Shown in pieces: positions 16,836-25,428 of a DNA stretch of 64,000 nt (positions within the stretch are counted from its first letter, which is position 1; each line of letters begins with the position of its first letter). The notes beneath the pieces are model-generated. The model was given only the letters and a program-made list of their open reading frames with translations. It was not told where the DNA came from and made no database searches. The stretch is from NCBI GenBank assembly GCA_964454975.1, contig CAYVVD010000019.1, positions 1-64,000 on the forward strand, written 5' to 3'. Source of the DNA: CAYVVD01 sp964454975. GTDB taxonomy: Bacteria > Bacteroidota > Ignavibacteria > Kapaibacteriales > UBA2268. The position numbers and the translations under genes are program-made.

Positions 16836-18202
16836 TAGTAATGAAATTCGGCGGAACTTCCGTCAAAGATACCGAAGCATATAAGAGAGTAGCAGAAATT
16901 ATACTGGCCGCAAAAGGAAAAAAACTGATTGTTGTATCTGCAATCTCGGGAGTTACTAACCTGTTGACCGAGATAAACACATTCCTCGAAACAGGCAAAC
17001 ACGACATAGCAATGCAATCAGCATCCGAAATTGAGCTGAAGCACATTGAAATAGTTAGTGGATTAGACCTGGAAGATGAACTGGGCGATTATATTAAAGA
17101 CAGGTTTAGAGAAGTTTACGACTTAATCAGGGCTATCAGCTTCTTAGGTGAAATTACGGATAAATCCCGCGATATGATTCTGAGTTATGGCGAAATTATT
17201 TCATCAAAGATTCTTGCATCCTATCTGAATAAGAAAACTGGTACAGAGCATATTGATTCACGGGAATTACTAAAAACAGACTCGAACTTCACAATGGCCG
17301 AGGTTGAATATGAAACTTCGAGCGAGTTGGTAAACGAACTTGTACCAACAGCTTTAAATAATGACGAAATTGTTGTATGCGGGGGTTTTATTGCCTCTGA
17401 TGACAAAGGGAACACTACAACACTCGGGAGGGGTGGTTCTGACTATACCGCTGCTCTTTTTGCTTCAATGCTCGGCGCTGAACGACTTGAAATCTGGACC
17501 GATGTTGATGGTATAATGAGTTCAGACCCGCGAATTGTCAGCAACGCCAGACGTATCCTCAGGCTTTCTTATATAGAAGCAGCGGAGCTTGCATATTTTG
17601 GTGCTAAAGTCCTTCATCCAAAAACGATCTATCCTGCGATCAAAGCTAACATTCCTGTTTATATACGCAATTCCTTCAGGCCTGAAGTTTCGGGAACGGA
17701 AATATTGAATGATATTCCGGATACCAAAATCATCAAATCCATTGCTTATCGAAAAGGTGTTACAGTTATTAACATCCACTCAAACAGGATGCTCGGTGCT
17801 TACGGTTTTCTGTTCAGGGTATTTGAAATATTCAGCAAGCACAGGACATCTGTAGATATTGTCACTACTTCAGAGGTAAGTATCTCACTAACAATCGATA
17901 ATGACGAAAAGCTCGAAGATATTCTAGAGGATTTAGATGAATTTGCAACTGCGATTGTAAGCTTTGATAAAGCTATAATTTCAGCAATTGGGGAAGGCAT
18001 TAGGGACACAACGGGAATAGCAGCCCGCTTTTTTGGCGTTCTCGAAGGAATTAATGTCAAGATGGTGAGCATAGGAGCTTCGGAAGTCAATATAAGCATT
18101 GTTGTAGATGAAAGCGACCTTGAAGCTGCTGTTGAAACACTGCACAACGAGTTTTTCAGGAAAATTGAAATGCCTGAAGTGTTCCAGGCAATTGAAAATT
18201 AG
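16832..18202 (+). CDS. lysC: Aspartate kinase (monofunctional)
   Basis: This 456-residue enzyme phosphorylates aspartate, the first step toward lysine, threonine and methionine. The N-terminal KFGGTSV motif, the catalytic GRGGSDYTAALFA block (about residue 200) and the EAAELAYFGAKVLHP block are all present. Two ACT regulatory domains follow from about residue 300 (SNRMLGAYGFLFRVFEIF and INVKMVSIGASEVNIS), which normally bind the feedback amino acid. There is no homoserine dehydrogenase fusion. It is followed 11 bases later by lysA, pointing to a lysine operon. The start ATGA overlap with a short upstream frame suggests coupling. Confidence 0.96.
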   Translation: MIVMKFGGTSVKDTEAYKRVAEIILAAKGKKLIVVSAISGVTNLLTEINTFLETGKHDIAMQSASEIELKHIEIVSGLDLEDELGDYIKDRFREVYDLIRAISFLGEITDKSRDMILSYGEIISSKILASYLNKKTGTEHIDSRELLKTDSNFTMAEVEYETSSELVNELVPTALNNDEIVVCGGFIASDDKGNTTTLGRGGSDYTAALFASMLGAERLEIWTDVDGIMSSDPRIVSNARRILRLSYIEAAELAYFGAKVLHPKTIYPAIKANIPVYIRNSFRPEVSGTEILNDIPDTKIIKSIAYRKGVTVINIHSNRMLGAYGFLFRVFEIFSKHRTSVDIVTTSEVSISLTIDNDEKLEDILEDLDEFATAIVSFDKAIISAIGEGIRDTTGIAARFFGVLEGINVKMVSIGASEVNISIVVDESDLEAAVETLHNEFFRKIEMPEVFQAIEN

Positions 18203-18213
18203 GCGGATTAATT

Positions 18214-19455
18214 ATGGAAATAATCGGAAACGTTGATATAAAGCATCTTGCAGAGGAATTTGGGACACCTCTTTATGTCTATGACAAGCGTAAAATTGAA
18301 AATAATTATTTCAAGTTAAGAAATGCTTTTCACAAGTTTTACGAAAAGACACTTATACACTATTCCGTAAAGGCTAACAACAACCTGCACATTCTTAGAA
18401 TATTCCGGGACCTCGGCGCCGGAGTGGACTGTTCATCGCCTGTGGAGTTATTCCTGTCTAGAAAAGCAGGGTTCGTTAACCCAAGGATACTTTATACAGG
18501 TAATTACGAAAGCGTAGAAGACCTGAAGGCTTTGGCATTCGAAGACATCCGGCTTAACCTTGATGATATTGAATCATTTAAAAGGCTTTCGAAAATAAAC
18601 GTCCCCAATATGCTTTCGTTCAGGATTAATCCCGGGCTGGGCCGTGGAGGTCATGAGCATATAACAACGGGTGGTACTGAAGCAAAATTCGGCATACCGT
18701 ATGAAAAGGCATACGAAGCCTATAAGCTGGCAAAAGATAGTGGCGTAAAGCGATTTGGCATACACATGATGACAGGCTCGAACAATCTTGAACCATATTT
18801 CTTTGCCCAGATTGTTGACAAACTGCTGATAATTGCAGGAGAATTATTTTCGAAAATTGGTGAAAAACCTGTATATGTTGATATTGGTGGCGGGCTTGGC
18901 ATACCATATTCTAGTGAAGAACCCGAGCTTAATGTAGAGAAAATGGCAGAACTGGTTGTTAATATTTTCAGGGAGCGTTGCGAAAAGAATGCTTTCGGCG
19001 AACCATACCTTATACTGGAACCAGGGCGTTATCTCGTAGGAAATGCAGGTAAACTTATATCAAAAGTAACGAGTATCAAAAAAAGCTATCGCAACTTTGT
19101 TGGTATTAACGCAGGCATGAACACGCTGCTGAGGCCTGCACTCTATGGCTCAAGGCACGAACTCTCGGTCTATGGCAGGGACAAAGGAACAAACACTTAC
19201 AACATCTGCGGCCAGATATGCGAAAATGCAGATATTTTCCGGCGAAATGTACAATTGCCTGAAATGGAGGAGGGCGATATTTTGATTTTCCATGATGCCG
19301 GGGCTTATGGTTATGCAATGTCATCAAACTATAACGGCCGCCTGCGTCCTGCAGAAGTCCTTGTTGATGGTAATGAAGCAAAATTGATTAGGCGGAGGGA
19401 GACCATTGATGATATAATGGCAATGTTCATCGCTGAAAATGCTGAATCAGACTAA
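18214..19455 (+). CDS. lysA: Diaminopimelate decarboxylase
   Basis: This 413-residue fold type III PLP enzyme catalyses the last lysine step, meso-diaminopimelate to lysine. The PLP lysine lies in HYSVKANNN (about residue 50). The glycine loop is DIGGGLGIPYSS, and EPGRYLVGNAG and NICGQICENADIF provide phosphate- and substrate-binding residues, including the conserved active-site Cys. The C-terminal DAGAYGYAMSSNYNGR block is typical. Length is normal. It lies directly downstream of lysC. Its last nine bases overlap the end of the convergent unknown gene. Confidence 0.97.
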   Translation: MEIIGNVDIKHLAEEFGTPLYVYDKRKIENNYFKLRNAFHKFYEKTLIHYSVKANNNLHILRIFRDLGAGVDCSSPVELFLSRKAGFVNPRILYTGNYESVEDLKALAFEDIRLNLDDIESFKRLSKINVPNMLSFRINPGLGRGGHEHITTGGTEAKFGIPYEKAYEAYKLAKDSGVKRFGIHMMTGSNNLEPYFFAQIVDKLLIIAGELFSKIGEKPVYVDIGGGLGIPYSSEEPELNVEKMAELVVNIFRERCEKNAFGEPYLILEPGRYLVGNAGKLISKVTSIKKSYRNFVGINAGMNTLLRPALYGSRHELSVYGRDKGTNTYNICGQICENADIFRRNVQLPEMEEGDILIFHDAGAYGYAMSSNYNGRLRPAEVLVDGNEAKLIRRRETIDDIMAMFIAENAESD

Positions 19456-19950
19456 GTGGTCGCAATGGTTACCATAGATAAACAAAATATTGGTATAAGC
19501 AACCCGGAGGTGGTCACCGGGTTCATGCACGTTTCTCAGTAAAAGCCCCTGGATGCCTAAATCCTCGAAATTACCCGAAGCAAAGGCCATCTTGCCCTCT
19601 TGCTTATAAAAGATGAATATCCTTTGCTTATAGTACTTTTTTATTGAGCTCATCACTTTATCCTTATACATTTCCAACCTCAATTTCTCACCCATATTTA
19701 ATACCAAGTGGTTATGCATTAGGTCGTGATTCTTCCGGTCGAGAACATGAAGCACCTTGTCGTTCTTATCGAGGTCAATGTTCAAAATATCTTTATATAA
19801 TCCGGATATTTTCAATGACAAGCCTTTACTCGAAATTCCGTTCAGAACACCGTCATGCAAGGCAGGCTTGCCTCCGATGCAGGAGATCACATAAATATTT
19901 TTCCCGATGTGCTTCCTAATAAGCTCAACAATATTTACTGGTAAAAACAT
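19447..19950 (-). CDS. Unknown protein with two similar short beta-rich modules
   Basis: I do not recognise a family. The product is 167 residues from the ATG at 19950 (a GTG at 19956 is an alternative). There is no signal peptide or membrane segment. Two segments share a pattern, DGVLNGISSKGLSLKI near residue 33 and SGNFEDLGIQGLLLRN near residue 128. Each is a small beta-hairpin-like unit, reminiscent of Sm-like or PilZ-like folds, so a nucleic-acid or nucleotide-binding role is conceivable but unproven. The gene overlaps the lysA 3' end by nine bases, convergently. It may have its own promoter in the 130 bp upstream. Confidence 0.6.
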   Translation of the reverse strand: MFLPVNIVELIRKHIGKNIYVISCIGGKPALHDGVLNGISSKGLSLKISGLYKDILNIDLDKNDKVLHVLDRKNHDLMHNHLVLNMGEKLRLEMYKDKVMSSIKKYYKQRIFIFYKQEGKMAFASGNFEDLGIQGLLLRNVHEPGDHLRVAYTNILFIYGNHCDHLV

Positions 19951-20034
19951 CTGCACCCATGATAAATTTCAATAGCTAATATATAAAATTTAATCCTTCA
20001 AAATCTGTCGCTTTAATTAGTTGTAACCAATTTG

Positions 20035-20063
20035 TTTGGCACACATATTGATTAATTAGTTTG
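20035..20063 (+). promoter_or_regulatory. Possible promoter of the 20080-20691 gene
   Basis: TTTG (20035-20038), a 17-bp spacer and TTAGTTTG (20056-20063) match the Bacteroidetes -33/-7 pattern, except that the second base of the -7 element is T. It lies just upstream of the start codon, so the leader would be about 10 bases. Confidence 0.35.
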
Positions 20064-20079
20064 AAAACGGAGCAATGGA

Positions 20080-20691
20080 ATGAAATATGCATTAACAACA
20101 CTGCTTATTCTGCTGACTTTTGCGTCCTTTTTATCCGGCGAGGAAGAGGACAAGGTCAGGAACAGGCTGTCTGAAATATCCTTTAACAATACAAACCTGG
20201 TTGAAGGGCTTTTTTCCCTGAAAGATACCAGGCCTTTTTCAATTATTCAATTTGATAAAACCATTGAAATGTACGAACATGAGTGGATTAAGCCCGAAAC
20301 TCTCTCATCCTCATTGAATGATTCGGAAAAGAATACACTCTTAGAAAAAATCAGCGAGTACCTAAAATCAATGGATACAACAAAAAGAGAACGAATATTG
20401 ATTGAACTGTCCAACTGGTGCATTGTAGATAAACAATTTGGTTTTATTACCGATGGCCTGAATATAAAAGAAAAAGACTTGCTGAGAGCTGTTCTTGTAA
20501 CCGAACCTACTATGCGTGCTGTCAATAGCGCATCAATGCTAAGCGGCAGCGACTTTAGCGATGCAAATGAGATACAGATTAGCGAAGCGCTTACAGAGGC
20601 TAAAAACGCAATTGCAACTATGATCCTCAGCAGACAACTCAAGTATTATTCATCACTTTACAACAATTTATCAGAAATCACAGCGCAGTAA
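20080..20691 (+). CDS. Exported protein of unknown function
   Basis: I do not recognise a family. The 203-residue protein has a clear signal peptide (MKYALTTLLILLTFASFLSG) and an acidic start to the mature chain (EEEDKVRNRL). The rest is mostly helix-forming and hydrophilic, with no Cys pairs, repeats or metal motifs beyond one isolated Cys. It is single-gene, flanked by convergent or opposite-strand genes, and followed by a good terminator. A periplasmic location is inferred from the signal peptide. Confidence 0.7.
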   Translation: MKYALTTLLILLTFASFLSGEEEDKVRNRLSEISFNNTNLVEGLFSLKDTRPFSIIQFDKTIEMYEHEWIKPETLSSSLNDSEKNTLLEKISEYLKSMDTTKRERILIELSNWCIVDKQFGFITDGLNIKEKDLLRAVLVTEPTMRAVNSASMLSGSDFSDANEIQISEALTEAKNAIATMILSRQLKYYSSLYNNLSEITAQ

Positions 20692-20718
20692 GCTATATCC
20701 CCGTTCCCCCCAGAACCT

Positions 20719-20754
20719 AATGCCGCTTCCCCCGGGAGTGGCATTATTTTTTTT
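20719..20754 (+). terminator. Intrinsic terminator after the 20080-20691 gene
   Basis: AATGCCGCT pairs with AGTGGCATT (including one G-T pair) and the stem continues through CCC/GGG. A run of nine T interrupted by one A follows. The terminator overlaps the last bases of the convergent helicase gene. Confidence 0.8.
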
Positions 20755-22975
20755 GGAGTTTTGCAAACTGTAACATCAGGTTTTTCTTACCGATACCGTT
20801 AAAGTAAACTACAGCCTGGCGGTGGTTGCCCTCTCCTTTCAATCCTGTTATTTTACCTTCACCGAATTTTGAATGTTCTACTCTGTCGCCAACACTGAAA
20901 TCAAAAACCTGTGGTTCCGTGGCTTTATTAGATTTCATTGAGGATTTTTTATTTTCAAAAAACAAACCTTGAGGGTGGGTTATCCTGTTGACCTTTGGTT
21001 CAGGCGGGAAACCGGCTTTAGTTTCTAAGTATTTTTTTTCAATTTCAGATAAAAATTTCGATGGTGATTGATATGACATCTCTCCGAAACGGGCACGTTT
21101 GACTGCATAAGTAAGGAACAGCTTCTGTTCGGCACGGGTCAAGCCAACGTACATAAGCCTGCGCTCTTCTTCTTCCTCGTCCGGATGGCTGTCTGCCCGG
21201 TTCAGAGGGAAAAGCCCCTGTTCAAGGCCTCCGATTATCACAACCGGAAATTCGAGCCCCTTTGCAGCATGAAGTGTCATTAATGTAACTTTATCACCCC
21301 ACAGGTTTGTCTCATCAATATCCGAGACTAGCGCTATCTGCTGCATGTAATCTTCAAGGCCGGCATCCTTATTTTCCCGGAAATAGCGTGAAATATCCGA
21401 AAGCAATTGCTGGATATTGTTCCAGCGATCAAGAGCATCGTTAGTGCCTATTTCGCGGAACATCTGTAATAGCCCGGTTTCTTCAATGTATTCAATTGCT
21501 GTATGCGCCGGATTCCCTTCAGTCAGACTTTCCCTGTGTTTCAAAACCATGCCGGTGAAATCAACTGCTGAGTTTATTGCCTTTTTTTGTAACGACTCAA
21601 TTTCCTGCGCGTTCTTAAATGCCTCGAAAAGTGATATCCCTTGTTTTATTGCATACCTCTCAAAATGCATAAGCGATGTCTTGCCAATACCACGCGGTGG
21701 TTCATTCAACACACGTTTGAGTGATTCTGAATCCTGCGGATTTAGTAATAACCGGATGTAAGCCATAGTATCTTTGATTTCCTTGCGCTTGTAAAAAGAT
21801 ATTCCGCCGACAATTGTGTACGGAATATTCAGCATACGCATGGAGTTTTCAATAGCAAGGGATTGGGCATTTGTCCGGTAAAGCACAGCAAAATCGCCGT
21901 AATTATATTCGTTCTGCTTTTCATCCTTTATTATCTGGGTGATTTTTAGCGCTTCTTCGCGGTCGTCATCAAGTGCAAACAGCTTTATTTTATCGCCATC
22001 CGGATTATCTGTCCAGAGTGTTTTCGGGATTTGCTTATTATTCTTTTTAATAACAGAATCCGCAGCACCGAGGATTACTTTTGTAGAGCGGTAATTCTGT
22101 TCGAGGCGAATCAATTTCGCGTAAGGGTACTGCTTCTGGAAATCGAGAATATTGCTAATTTCTGCCCCTCGCCAGCGGTAGATGCTCTGCGCATCATCCC
22201 CTACAACGCAAATATTCTGATGTGCTTTGGCAAGCAGGTTAACAGCAATAAACTGCGCCCTATTCGTATCCTGGTACTCATCAACCAGAATATATTTAAA
22301 TTTTTCCTGGTACTTCCGTAGGATTTCTTTCGATGATTCAAGCAGCTTAATCATATTAACAAGCAGGTCATCAAAATCCATAGCATTGTTTTTCTTCAGT
22401 GCATCTTCGTATTCATGATATACAAGGACTGTCTGCTTTTCAATAACATTATCGGCCTTGTCTTCATATTGTGCAGGGCTTATCATTTTGTTCTTTGCCC
22501 AGGATATTCTCGAACGCATCCCCTGCGGTGGATACTGTTTCATATCAAGAGCAAGAGTTTTCATTGCTGCTTTTATAACCGAGAGAGAATCATCTGTATC
22601 ATAAATCGAAAACGAGTTTGTATATCCGATTGTTTCGGCTTCATGGCGTAGAATGCGGGCAAAAATGGAGTGGAATGTACCGGCCCAGACACCAGATGCA
22701 CCTTCTCCACCAAGTATTCCGCTGATTCTTTCTGACATCTCGCGAGCAGCTTTGTTTGTAAATGTTAGCGCAAGAATATTCCAGGGTTTTACCCCTTGTT
22801 CAATTAGGTATGCTACGCGGTGTGTAAGCACCCGGGTTTTACCGCTGCCGGCACCTGCAATCACGAGCAGAGGCCCGTTTAGTGTTTGAACTGCCTCCGA
22901 CTGGTTTGGATTCAGACCTTTAAGGATATCAAGTTTTATTGAAGCGGTATTGTTCTTTACGAGTTTTAAAGACAT
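20744..22975 (-). CDS. ATP-dependent DNA helicase, PcrA/UvrD family
   Basis: This 743-residue superfamily 1A helicase unwinds DNA 3' to 5' in repair. Motif I is AGAGSGKTRVLTHRVAYL near residue 40, motif II DEYQDTNRAQ, motif III GDDAQSIYRWRGA and motif IV LEQNYRSTKVIL. Motifs V/VI include TLHAAKGLEFP and the VGLTRAEQKLF segment. The C-terminal 60 residues (VGDRVEHSKFGEGKITGL) form the Tudor-like domain of PcrA/UvrD that contacts RNA polymerase. Length is normal. It is monocistronic or leads flbD only weakly, as about 80 bp and opposite reading context separate it from 23058. Confidence 0.95.
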   Translation of the reverse strand: MSLKLVKNNTASIKLDILKGLNPNQSEAVQTLNGPLLVIAGAGSGKTRVLTHRVAYLIEQGVKPWNILALTFTNKAAREMSERISGILGGEGASGVWAGTFHSIFARILRHEAETIGYTNSFSIYDTDDSLSVIKAAMKTLALDMKQYPPQGMRSRISWAKNKMISPAQYEDKADNVIEKQTVLVYHEYEDALKKNNAMDFDDLLVNMIKLLESSKEILRKYQEKFKYILVDEYQDTNRAQFIAVNLLAKAHQNICVVGDDAQSIYRWRGAEISNILDFQKQYPYAKLIRLEQNYRSTKVILGAADSVIKKNNKQIPKTLWTDNPDGDKIKLFALDDDREEALKITQIIKDEKQNEYNYGDFAVLYRTNAQSLAIENSMRMLNIPYTIVGGISFYKRKEIKDTMAYIRLLLNPQDSESLKRVLNEPPRGIGKTSLMHFERYAIKQGISLFEAFKNAQEIESLQKKAINSAVDFTGMVLKHRESLTEGNPAHTAIEYIEETGLLQMFREIGTNDALDRWNNIQQLLSDISRYFRENKDAGLEDYMQQIALVSDIDETNLWGDKVTLMTLHAAKGLEFPVVIIGGLEQGLFPLNRADSHPDEEEEERRLMYVGLTRAEQKLFLTYAVKRARFGEMSYQSPSKFLSEIEKKYLETKAGFPPEPKVNRITHPQGLFFENKKSSMKSNKATEPQVFDFSVGDRVEHSKFGEGKITGLKGEGNHRQAVVYFNGIGKKNLMLQFAKLQKK

Positions 22976-23057
22976 AAATAAAAATGTACTTATTCAATAA
23001 TCAGTTTAGCAGAATTTTAAATATGAAGATTATTGGAATTAAGGCAAAGCATTACTT

Positions 23058-23276
23058 TTACACATCATTTTCTGCCTGACTTTCTTTTATGTCCCCCGGA
23101 ATGCAATTCCTTTTAAATTCCGTCACAAGGGAAATTATTTCTTCAAATCTCTCCTTAACGCGGATTTTCCTTCCGGAAACCATTGAGATAATTGAATCAT
23201 GAGATTCATCAATATATTCAATTTCGTCGCAATTTAAAGTAATCCTGTTGCCGTCAAGCCTTGTAAGAATTATCAT
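23058..23276 (-). CDS. flbD: Flagellar protein FlbD
   Basis: This 72-residue protein begins MIILTRLDGNRITLNCDEIE and continues ISMVSGRKIRVKERFEEII, which is the FlbD family pattern (LTRLNG, LN..LIE, TL.NGKK..V.E). In other bacteria flbD lies in flagellar operons near motAB or flgE; its molecular role is poorly defined. Here it is instead translationally coupled to a shortened clpB: its ATG overlaps the clpB TGA as ATGA. The C-terminal 15 residues (GDIKESQAENDV region) extend beyond the usual domain. The main flagellar genes of this window lie at 37735-40177. Confidence 0.85.
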   Translation of the reverse strand: MIILTRLDGNRITLNCDEIEYIDESHDSIISMVSGRKIRVKERFEEIISLVTEFKRNCIPGDIKESQAENDV

Positions 23277-24583
23277 TGATTTTGCTCCCTGAGCAATGCT
23301 TGTTTCTCAATCTCGAGCTGTCTGATTATGCGTTCGATTTTATCAATTTCTTCAGGCATGGAATCAATTTCAATCCTTAATTTGCTCGCAGCTTCATCAA
23401 CGAGGTCAATAGCCTTGTCGGGCAGGTACCTGTCTGTAATATACCGGTTTGAAAGCCGGGCAGCAGCTACAATAGCAGCATCTGTAATCCTTACACCGTG
23501 ATGAACCTCATAGCGTTCCTTCAGGCCCCTAAGGATTGCAATTGTATCATCAATCGTTGGTTCATTTATAGTCACTTTCTGAAATCGGCGCTCAAGCGCG
23601 GCATCCTTTTCAATATGTTTCTGATATTCATCAAGGGTTGTGGCTCCTATGCAGCGCAAATCACCCCGGGCAAGAGCAGGTTTCAAAATGTTTGCGGCAT
23701 CCATGCTGCCCGAAACAGCTCCTGCACCAATAAGTGTATGAATTTCATCAATAAAAAGAATGATTTCCCCATTTGATTCTGTTACTTCTTTGATGACTGC
23801 CTTCAGCCTTTCCTCGAACTGCCCCCTGAAACTTGTTCCGGCAACAAGCGCCCCGAGGTCCAGTGTTACGATTGTTTTTGTAAGCAGCATATCGGGGACA
23901 TCACCGCTTACTATTCTCTGGGCAATTCCTTCTACAATGGCTGTCTTGCCGACACCAGGATTTCCAATTAGTATGGGATTGTTTTTTGTTCTGCGTGAAA
24001 GCACCTGAAGAACTCGCCGGATTTCATCCTGCCTGCCAATTACGGGGTCAATCTTGCCTTTGCGTGCTTCATCATTAAGAATCCTTCCGTAGCGCTTTAA
24101 TGCATTGTATTTATCTTCAGGGTTGTTATCAGTCACTCGTTGGTTACCTCGAATATCCTTCAATACAGCTAAAATACTTTGCTTGTTTATACCGTTATCT
24201 TTCAGTAACCTGCCAACAGAAGACCCTTCTTCAGACAGCGCAATCAAAAGATGTTCCTGGCTTGCGTACTCGTCCTTGAGATTCTCTGCTTCCGAGATAG
24301 CTTTTTCAAGTACTCTTGCCAAGGCCGGAGAAGCGTAATTATTTGATAAAGAAGCTCCGGCAACTTTGGGCAGCTTTTCCATCAACTCATTAGCTTTAAT
24401 CTTAATTGTGTTGATATTAGCTCCCAGTTTTCTGAGCATATCTGTTATTATTCCACCCGCATCCTGGATAAGCGCTGCGAGCAGGTGTTCCGGCTCAATA
24501 GCCTGGTTGTTGTAACTGCCTGCTATCTCATCCGCTGTTTGGATAGCTTCCTGGGACTTTAATGTGAATTTCTTGAAGTTCAT
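23273..24583 (-). CDS. clpB: ClpB-like chaperone truncated after the first ATPase domain
   Basis: The product is 436 residues from the ATG at 24583 (MNFKKFTLKSQEA); full ClpB is about 860. A complete Clp N-domain (two repeats, residues 1-145) precedes NBD1. NBD1 has Walker A GNPGVGKTAIVEG near residue 206, Walker B EIILFIDEIHTLIGAG, sensor CIGATT and arginine finger ALERRFQ. The chain then reaches the beginning of the middle coiled coil and stops at QALLREQNQ. The M-domain remainder and the whole second ATPase ring are absent. The TGA overlaps the flbD ATG, so this is a defined gene end and not a ragged break. Activity in disaggregation is doubtful without NBD2. Confidence 0.85.
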   Translation of the reverse strand: MNFKKFTLKSQEAIQTADEIAGSYNNQAIEPEHLLAALIQDAGGIITDMLRKLGANINTIKIKANELMEKLPKVAGASLSNNYASPALARVLEKAISEAENLKDEYASQEHLLIALSEEGSSVGRLLKDNGINKQSILAVLKDIRGNQRVTDNNPEDKYNALKRYGRILNDEARKGKIDPVIGRQDEIRRVLQVLSRRTKNNPILIGNPGVGKTAIVEGIAQRIVSGDVPDMLLTKTIVTLDLGALVAGTSFRGQFEERLKAVIKEVTESNGEIILFIDEIHTLIGAGAVSGSMDAANILKPALARGDLRCIGATTLDEYQKHIEKDAALERRFQKVTINEPTIDDTIAILRGLKERYEVHHGVRITDAAIVAAARLSNRYITDRYLPDKAIDLVDEAASKLRIEIDSMPEEIDKIERIIRQLEIEKQALLREQNQ

Positions 24584-24605
24584 AATAATCAAAGTTTTTA
24601 TTATC

Positions 24606-24636
24606 AACTCTGACAGGTTGAAAACATGTTAGAGTT
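24606..24636 (-). repeat. Hairpin upstream of the clpB-like gene
   Basis: AACTCTGACA and TGTTAGAGTT form a 10-bp stem with one G-T pair and an 11-base loop, 22 bases upstream of the clpB-like start. It resembles the CTGACAGG-type interspersed hairpins common in this phylum and is not a CIRCE element. It may be a repeat remnant or a 5' leader structure. Confidence 0.4.
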
Positions 24637-24679
24637 ATAGAAATGACGTACAAAAGCCTCAATTCTTAAGCTAAATTAT

Positions 24680-24687
24680 TATATTTG
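24680..24687 (+). promoter_or_regulatory. -7 element for the 24712-25308 gene
   Basis: TATATTTG matches TAnnTTTG and lies 24 bases upstream of the ATG. AGAGGA at 24701-24706 is a reasonable ribosome site. No clear -33 TTG was found. Confidence 0.5.
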
Positions 24688-24711
24688 CCTAAACAACGCA
24701 AAGAGGAACAT

Positions 24712-25308
24712 ATGAATTATTTCAGCCAGTTTATTATTCTTTTTCTTTTTCTCGTTTTTTCCTCGTCGGTAATATCAATGGACAGTGTATTCATGCAGGA
24801 TGGCGTTGGCGAAGATATTGCATACGAAGAGGGAGGATTTATTATACCGGAGAACACAATTCTTGCCGGCATTGGTTATGGTGGTGCTGGGCTTTGTTTC
24901 AATGCCGGTTACAGGTACACAAATTACAGCCTCCAGCTTGGTTTATCAGGCATTGCCAATGATATACCTAATTACACACTGAGGGACAGGATTAATGCCA
25001 ACAAGGATCCTTACACAGACAAACAAAATCATGAGGCTTTGATATTAAGCCTTGATGGTGGCTATCATTATAATATTGACAAGTTTACATTATTTGGAAA
25101 TCTTGGTTATTTCTGGCAAACAGACACAGTTCTTGCAAGAAGAACTGACGGCGTTGACGACAATCTGCACTTACTTGGTACAGAAACAGAAAGTGGTGTT
25201 TGCTTTGGGTTAGGCGCATATTACTATATCAGCGATATGGTTGACCTCGGACTTGGTTTCCATTCAAAGCACGGTGTCTATGCTACAGCAGCAATTATTA
25301 TCGAATAA
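24712..25308 (+). CDS. Small outer-membrane beta-barrel-like protein, unknown function
   Basis: The product is 198 residues, starting MNYFSQFIILFLFLVFSSS after an AGAGGA ribosome site; an ATG-like codon nine codons upstream is less likely. A signal peptide ends near VIS. The mature protein has short amphipathic strands with Gly and aromatic residues (ILAGIGYGGAGLCFNAGYRY, YSLQLGLSG, FTLFGNLGYFWQ, VDLGLGFHSKHGVYATA), typical of an 8-stranded outer-membrane barrel. No enzymatic motif is seen. It stands alone, upstream of porX on the same strand but 120 bp away. Confidence 0.6.
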   Translation: MNYFSQFIILFLFLVFSSSVISMDSVFMQDGVGEDIAYEEGGFIIPENTILAGIGYGGAGLCFNAGYRYTNYSLQLGLSGIANDIPNYTLRDRINANKDPYTDKQNHEALILSLDGGYHYNIDKFTLFGNLGYFWQTDTVLARRTDGVDDNLHLLGTETESGVCFGLGAYYYISDMVDLGLGFHSKHGVYATAAIIIE

Positions 25309-25428
25309 GCTGAACATAATAGAGAAAAAATCGTAATTGCATTAAAAGATGTTTAGAATAAAAATCCGGAGAAAGCTTAATATATTGCAACTTGTTACCT
25401 CTTAAATTCATTATTGAACGGAGATTTA

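Noticed and set aside
24606..24636. CIRCE heat-shock operator before the clpB-like gene
   Set aside because: CIRCE needs TTAGCACTC-N9-GAGTGCTAA; the arms here are AACTCTGACA/TGTTAGAGTT.
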